From Streptomyces sp. YIM 130001 (GTDB lineage: Bacteria; Actinomycetota; Actinomycetes; Streptomycetales; Streptomycetaceae): DNA of 64,000 bases. Position numbers and translations under genes: made by a program. The stretch covers positions 1 to 64,000 of the forward strand of contig NZ_KZ984569.1 in assembly GCF_003574445.1 (NCBI RefSeq), written 5' to 3'. Positions within the stretch are counted from its first letter, which is position 1, and each line of letters opens with the position of its first letter. Of this stretch, positions 62,610 through 64,000 are shown piece by piece. Under the pieces are notes generated by a model. It did not search any database. It saw nothing but the letters and a program-made list of their open reading frames with translations, and had not been told where the DNA came from.

Positions 62610-64000
62610 TCACCGGCGGGGCGAGGACGCGGACACGGACACCGCCAGGGCGTCGGCGAAGCGGTCGAGGACGGCGGAAGCCTGTTCGTCGGTCAGCGTC
62701 AGCGGCGGGAGCAGGCGTACGACGCTGGAGTTTCGGCCGCCCAGCTCCACGATCAAACCGCGGCGCAGACACTCCCGTTGCACTGTGGCAGCCAACTCGG
62801 GTGCCGCTGGGGCGGGTTCGCCTCGCACCTGACCCGCGCCTCGTTGCACTGCCGACCACGAAGTCGGGGTCGTGAGGTCACCCACCGGCCTCGTGACGTC
62901 GTCGGGCCCCATCGCCGGGTCCACGGGGACGGCACCAGGACCGACTGCTGGCTCTGCTTCCGGATCGACCAGTTCGATGCCGATCATCAGTCCTCGACCA
63001 CGGACCTCGCCGATACAGGGGTACTCCGCGGCGAGTGCACGGAGCTGGCGGAGCATCCGGGCACCGAGGACCTCTGCCCGCTCGGCGAGCCCGTTGGCGG
63101 TGACGTAGGCCAGAGTGGCGGCACCTGCGGCCATGGCCAGCTGGTTGCCGCGGAAGGTGCCGGCATGCGCGCCGGGCGGCCAGGTATCGAGCTCCTCGCG
63201 GTAGACGACGACCGCCAGCGGCAGGCTGCCTCCGATCGCCTTGGAGAGGACCATCACGTCGGGCACGACGCCGCTGTGCTCGACGGCCCAGAAGGCGCCG
63301 GTGCGGCCGACGCCGGTCTGCACCTCGTCGACGATCAGCGGGATGCCGCGAGATGCAGTGATCTCTCGCATCCGGCGCAGCCAGGCATCGGGAGCCGGGT
63401 GTACGCCGCCCTCCCCCTGCACCGGTTCCACGATCATGCCCGCGGGCCGGTGCACTCCGGATTTGGCGTCGTCGAGGATCGACTCGGTCCAGCGTGCGGA
63501 GAGTTCGGCCCCTTGCGGCCCGCCGACTCCGAACGGGCAGCGGTAGTCCTGCGGGAACGGCAGCCGGGTGACCGTTACGTCCTCGGCCCCGCCGGAAGCG
63601 GCGAGGGCGTCGGCTGTCATGCCGTGATAGGCGCCCGTGAAGGCGAGTGTCCCGCGCTGTCCGGTGGCCCTTCGGACCAGCTTGAGCGCCGCCTCCACCG
63701 CGTCGGTGCCGGCCGGACCGCAGAACTGGATACGGGCACGGTCCGCGAGGCCACGCGGCAGCGTCTCGAAGAGGGCGGTGGTGAAGTCGTCCTTCACCGG
63801 CGTGGCCAGGTCCAGCACGTGCAGCGGCGCCCCCGAGTCCAGCACCTTCCGAATGGCCTCGAGGACGACGGGGTGGTTGTGACCGAGCGCGAGCGTGCCG
63901 GCGCCGGAGAGGCAGTCGAGATACCGCTTGCCGTCTGCGCCCTCGATGGTCAGTCCGCGCGCACGCACGGGCACGATCGGCAAGGTCCTCGCATACGTCC
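62610..64000 (-). CDS. diaminobutyrate--2-oxoglutarate aminotransferase-like enzyme (partial, 5' end beyond window)
   Basis: About 463 aa visible; the frame reads through the right edge (TYARTLPIVPVRARGL), so the start lies outside. Class III PLP aminotransferase: GTDAVEAALKLVRRATGQ, DEVQTGVGRTG and the PLP lysine in VLSKAIGGSLPL. Close to 2,4-diaminobutyrate aminotransferases that open rhizobactin- and schizokinen-type siderophore pathways, where a decarboxylase then yields 1,3-diaminopropane. No such decarboxylase lies downstream; it may be upstream, off the window. An insertion of about 45 residues (EPAVGPGAVPVDPAMGPDDV) near the C-terminus is unusual for the family. Confidence 0.88.
   Translation of the reverse strand, partial: TYARTLPIVPVRARGLTIEGADGKRYLDCLSGAGTLALGHNHPVVLEAIRKVLDSGAPLHVLDLATPVKDDFTTALFETLPRGLADRARIQFCGPAGTDAVEAALKLVRRATGQRGTLAFTGAYHGMTADALAASGGAEDVTVTRLPFPQDYRCPFGVGGPQGAELSARWTESILDDAKSGVHRPAGMIVEPVQGEGGVHPAPDAWLRRMREITASRGIPLIVDEVQTGVGRTGAFWAVEHSGVVPDVMVLSKAIGGSLPLAVVVYREELDTWPPGAHAGTFRGNQLAMAAGAATLAYVTANGLAERAEVLGARMLRQLRALAAEYPCIGEVRGRGLMIGIELVDPEAEPAVGPGAVPVDPAMGPDDVTRPVGDLTTPTSWSAVQRGAGQVRGEPAPAAPELAATVQRECLRRGLIVELGGRNSSVVRLLPPLTLTDEQASAVLDRFADALAVSVSASSPRR

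Noticed and set aside
1..64000. CRISPR arrays, tRNA/rRNA genes, insertion sequences, prophage
   Set aside because: No spaced repeat arrays, cloverleaf-like sequences, transposase motifs or phage proteins were seen.

Overview
The window is high-GC DNA with the GC-rich wobble codons, GTG/TTG starts and gene set of a Streptomyces chromosome. The run of parC, parE, the principal sigma factor hrdB, a whiH-type sporulation regulator, recQ, rnhB, nrdJ-nrdR, lexA and dinG is, from memory, the conserved core block around hrdB in S. coelicolor and relatives. I see no prophage, transposase, CRISPR array, tRNA or rRNA.

Layout. (a) 0-10 kb: a secreted M23 cell-wall peptidase behind a c-di-AMP (ydaO-type) riboswitch; a two-gene M16 peptidase operon (one catalytic subunit, one non-catalytic); parC; a secreted small protein; a CobW-family GTPase; two small actinobacterial proteins. 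(b) 10-17.5 kb: an alpha-glucoside uptake and hydrolysis operon (binding lipoprotein, two permeases, GH13 glucosidase, no ATPase) with its LacI regulator, then a divergent FolD paralogue. (c) 17.7-24.2 kb: a DcuS/DcuR-like two-component system, an ActP-like symporter with its DUF485 partner, and a second NarL-type two-component pair. (d) 24.4-34 kb: parE, a small DUF7455 protein, a secreted S1 protease, hrdB, whiH and a fused ABC protein whose ATPase motifs are degraded. (e) 34-50 kb: a NUDIX protein, a glycogen-debranching-like protein, DUF4192, a RecQ helicase fused to a phosphoribosyltransferase-like tail, rnhB, a DUF4153 membrane protein, an ADP-ribosylglycohydrolase, a histidine phosphatase, a monooxygenase-like protein and TerD. 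(f) 50-57 kb: nrdR-nrdJ, lexA and dinG. (g) 57-64 kb: an NRPS-independent (NIS) siderophore operon (aminotransferase running off the right edge, two IucA/IucC synthetases, one GNAT acyltransferase).

How it fits together. Much of the window is genome maintenance: topoisomerase IV, RecQ, RNase HII, class II ribonucleotide reductase with its repressor, LexA and DinG. Their upstream regions carry distinct control elements: a LexA box before lexA, two NrdR boxes 15 bp apart before nrdR, an exact LexA-independent damage promoter (TTGTCAGTGGC-N6-TAGGGT, RecA-NDp/PafBC type) before dinG with the start codon only 9 nt after the -10, the same 11-mer before parC, and two perfect DnaA boxes before recQ. 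No wholly new multi-gene system is evident. The most unusual points are the degenerate ABC ATPase next to whiH, the RecQ-PRTase fusion, the DnaA-box pair, the promoter-only link between damage response and dinG/parC, and the NIS siderophore locus with no hydroxylase in view.
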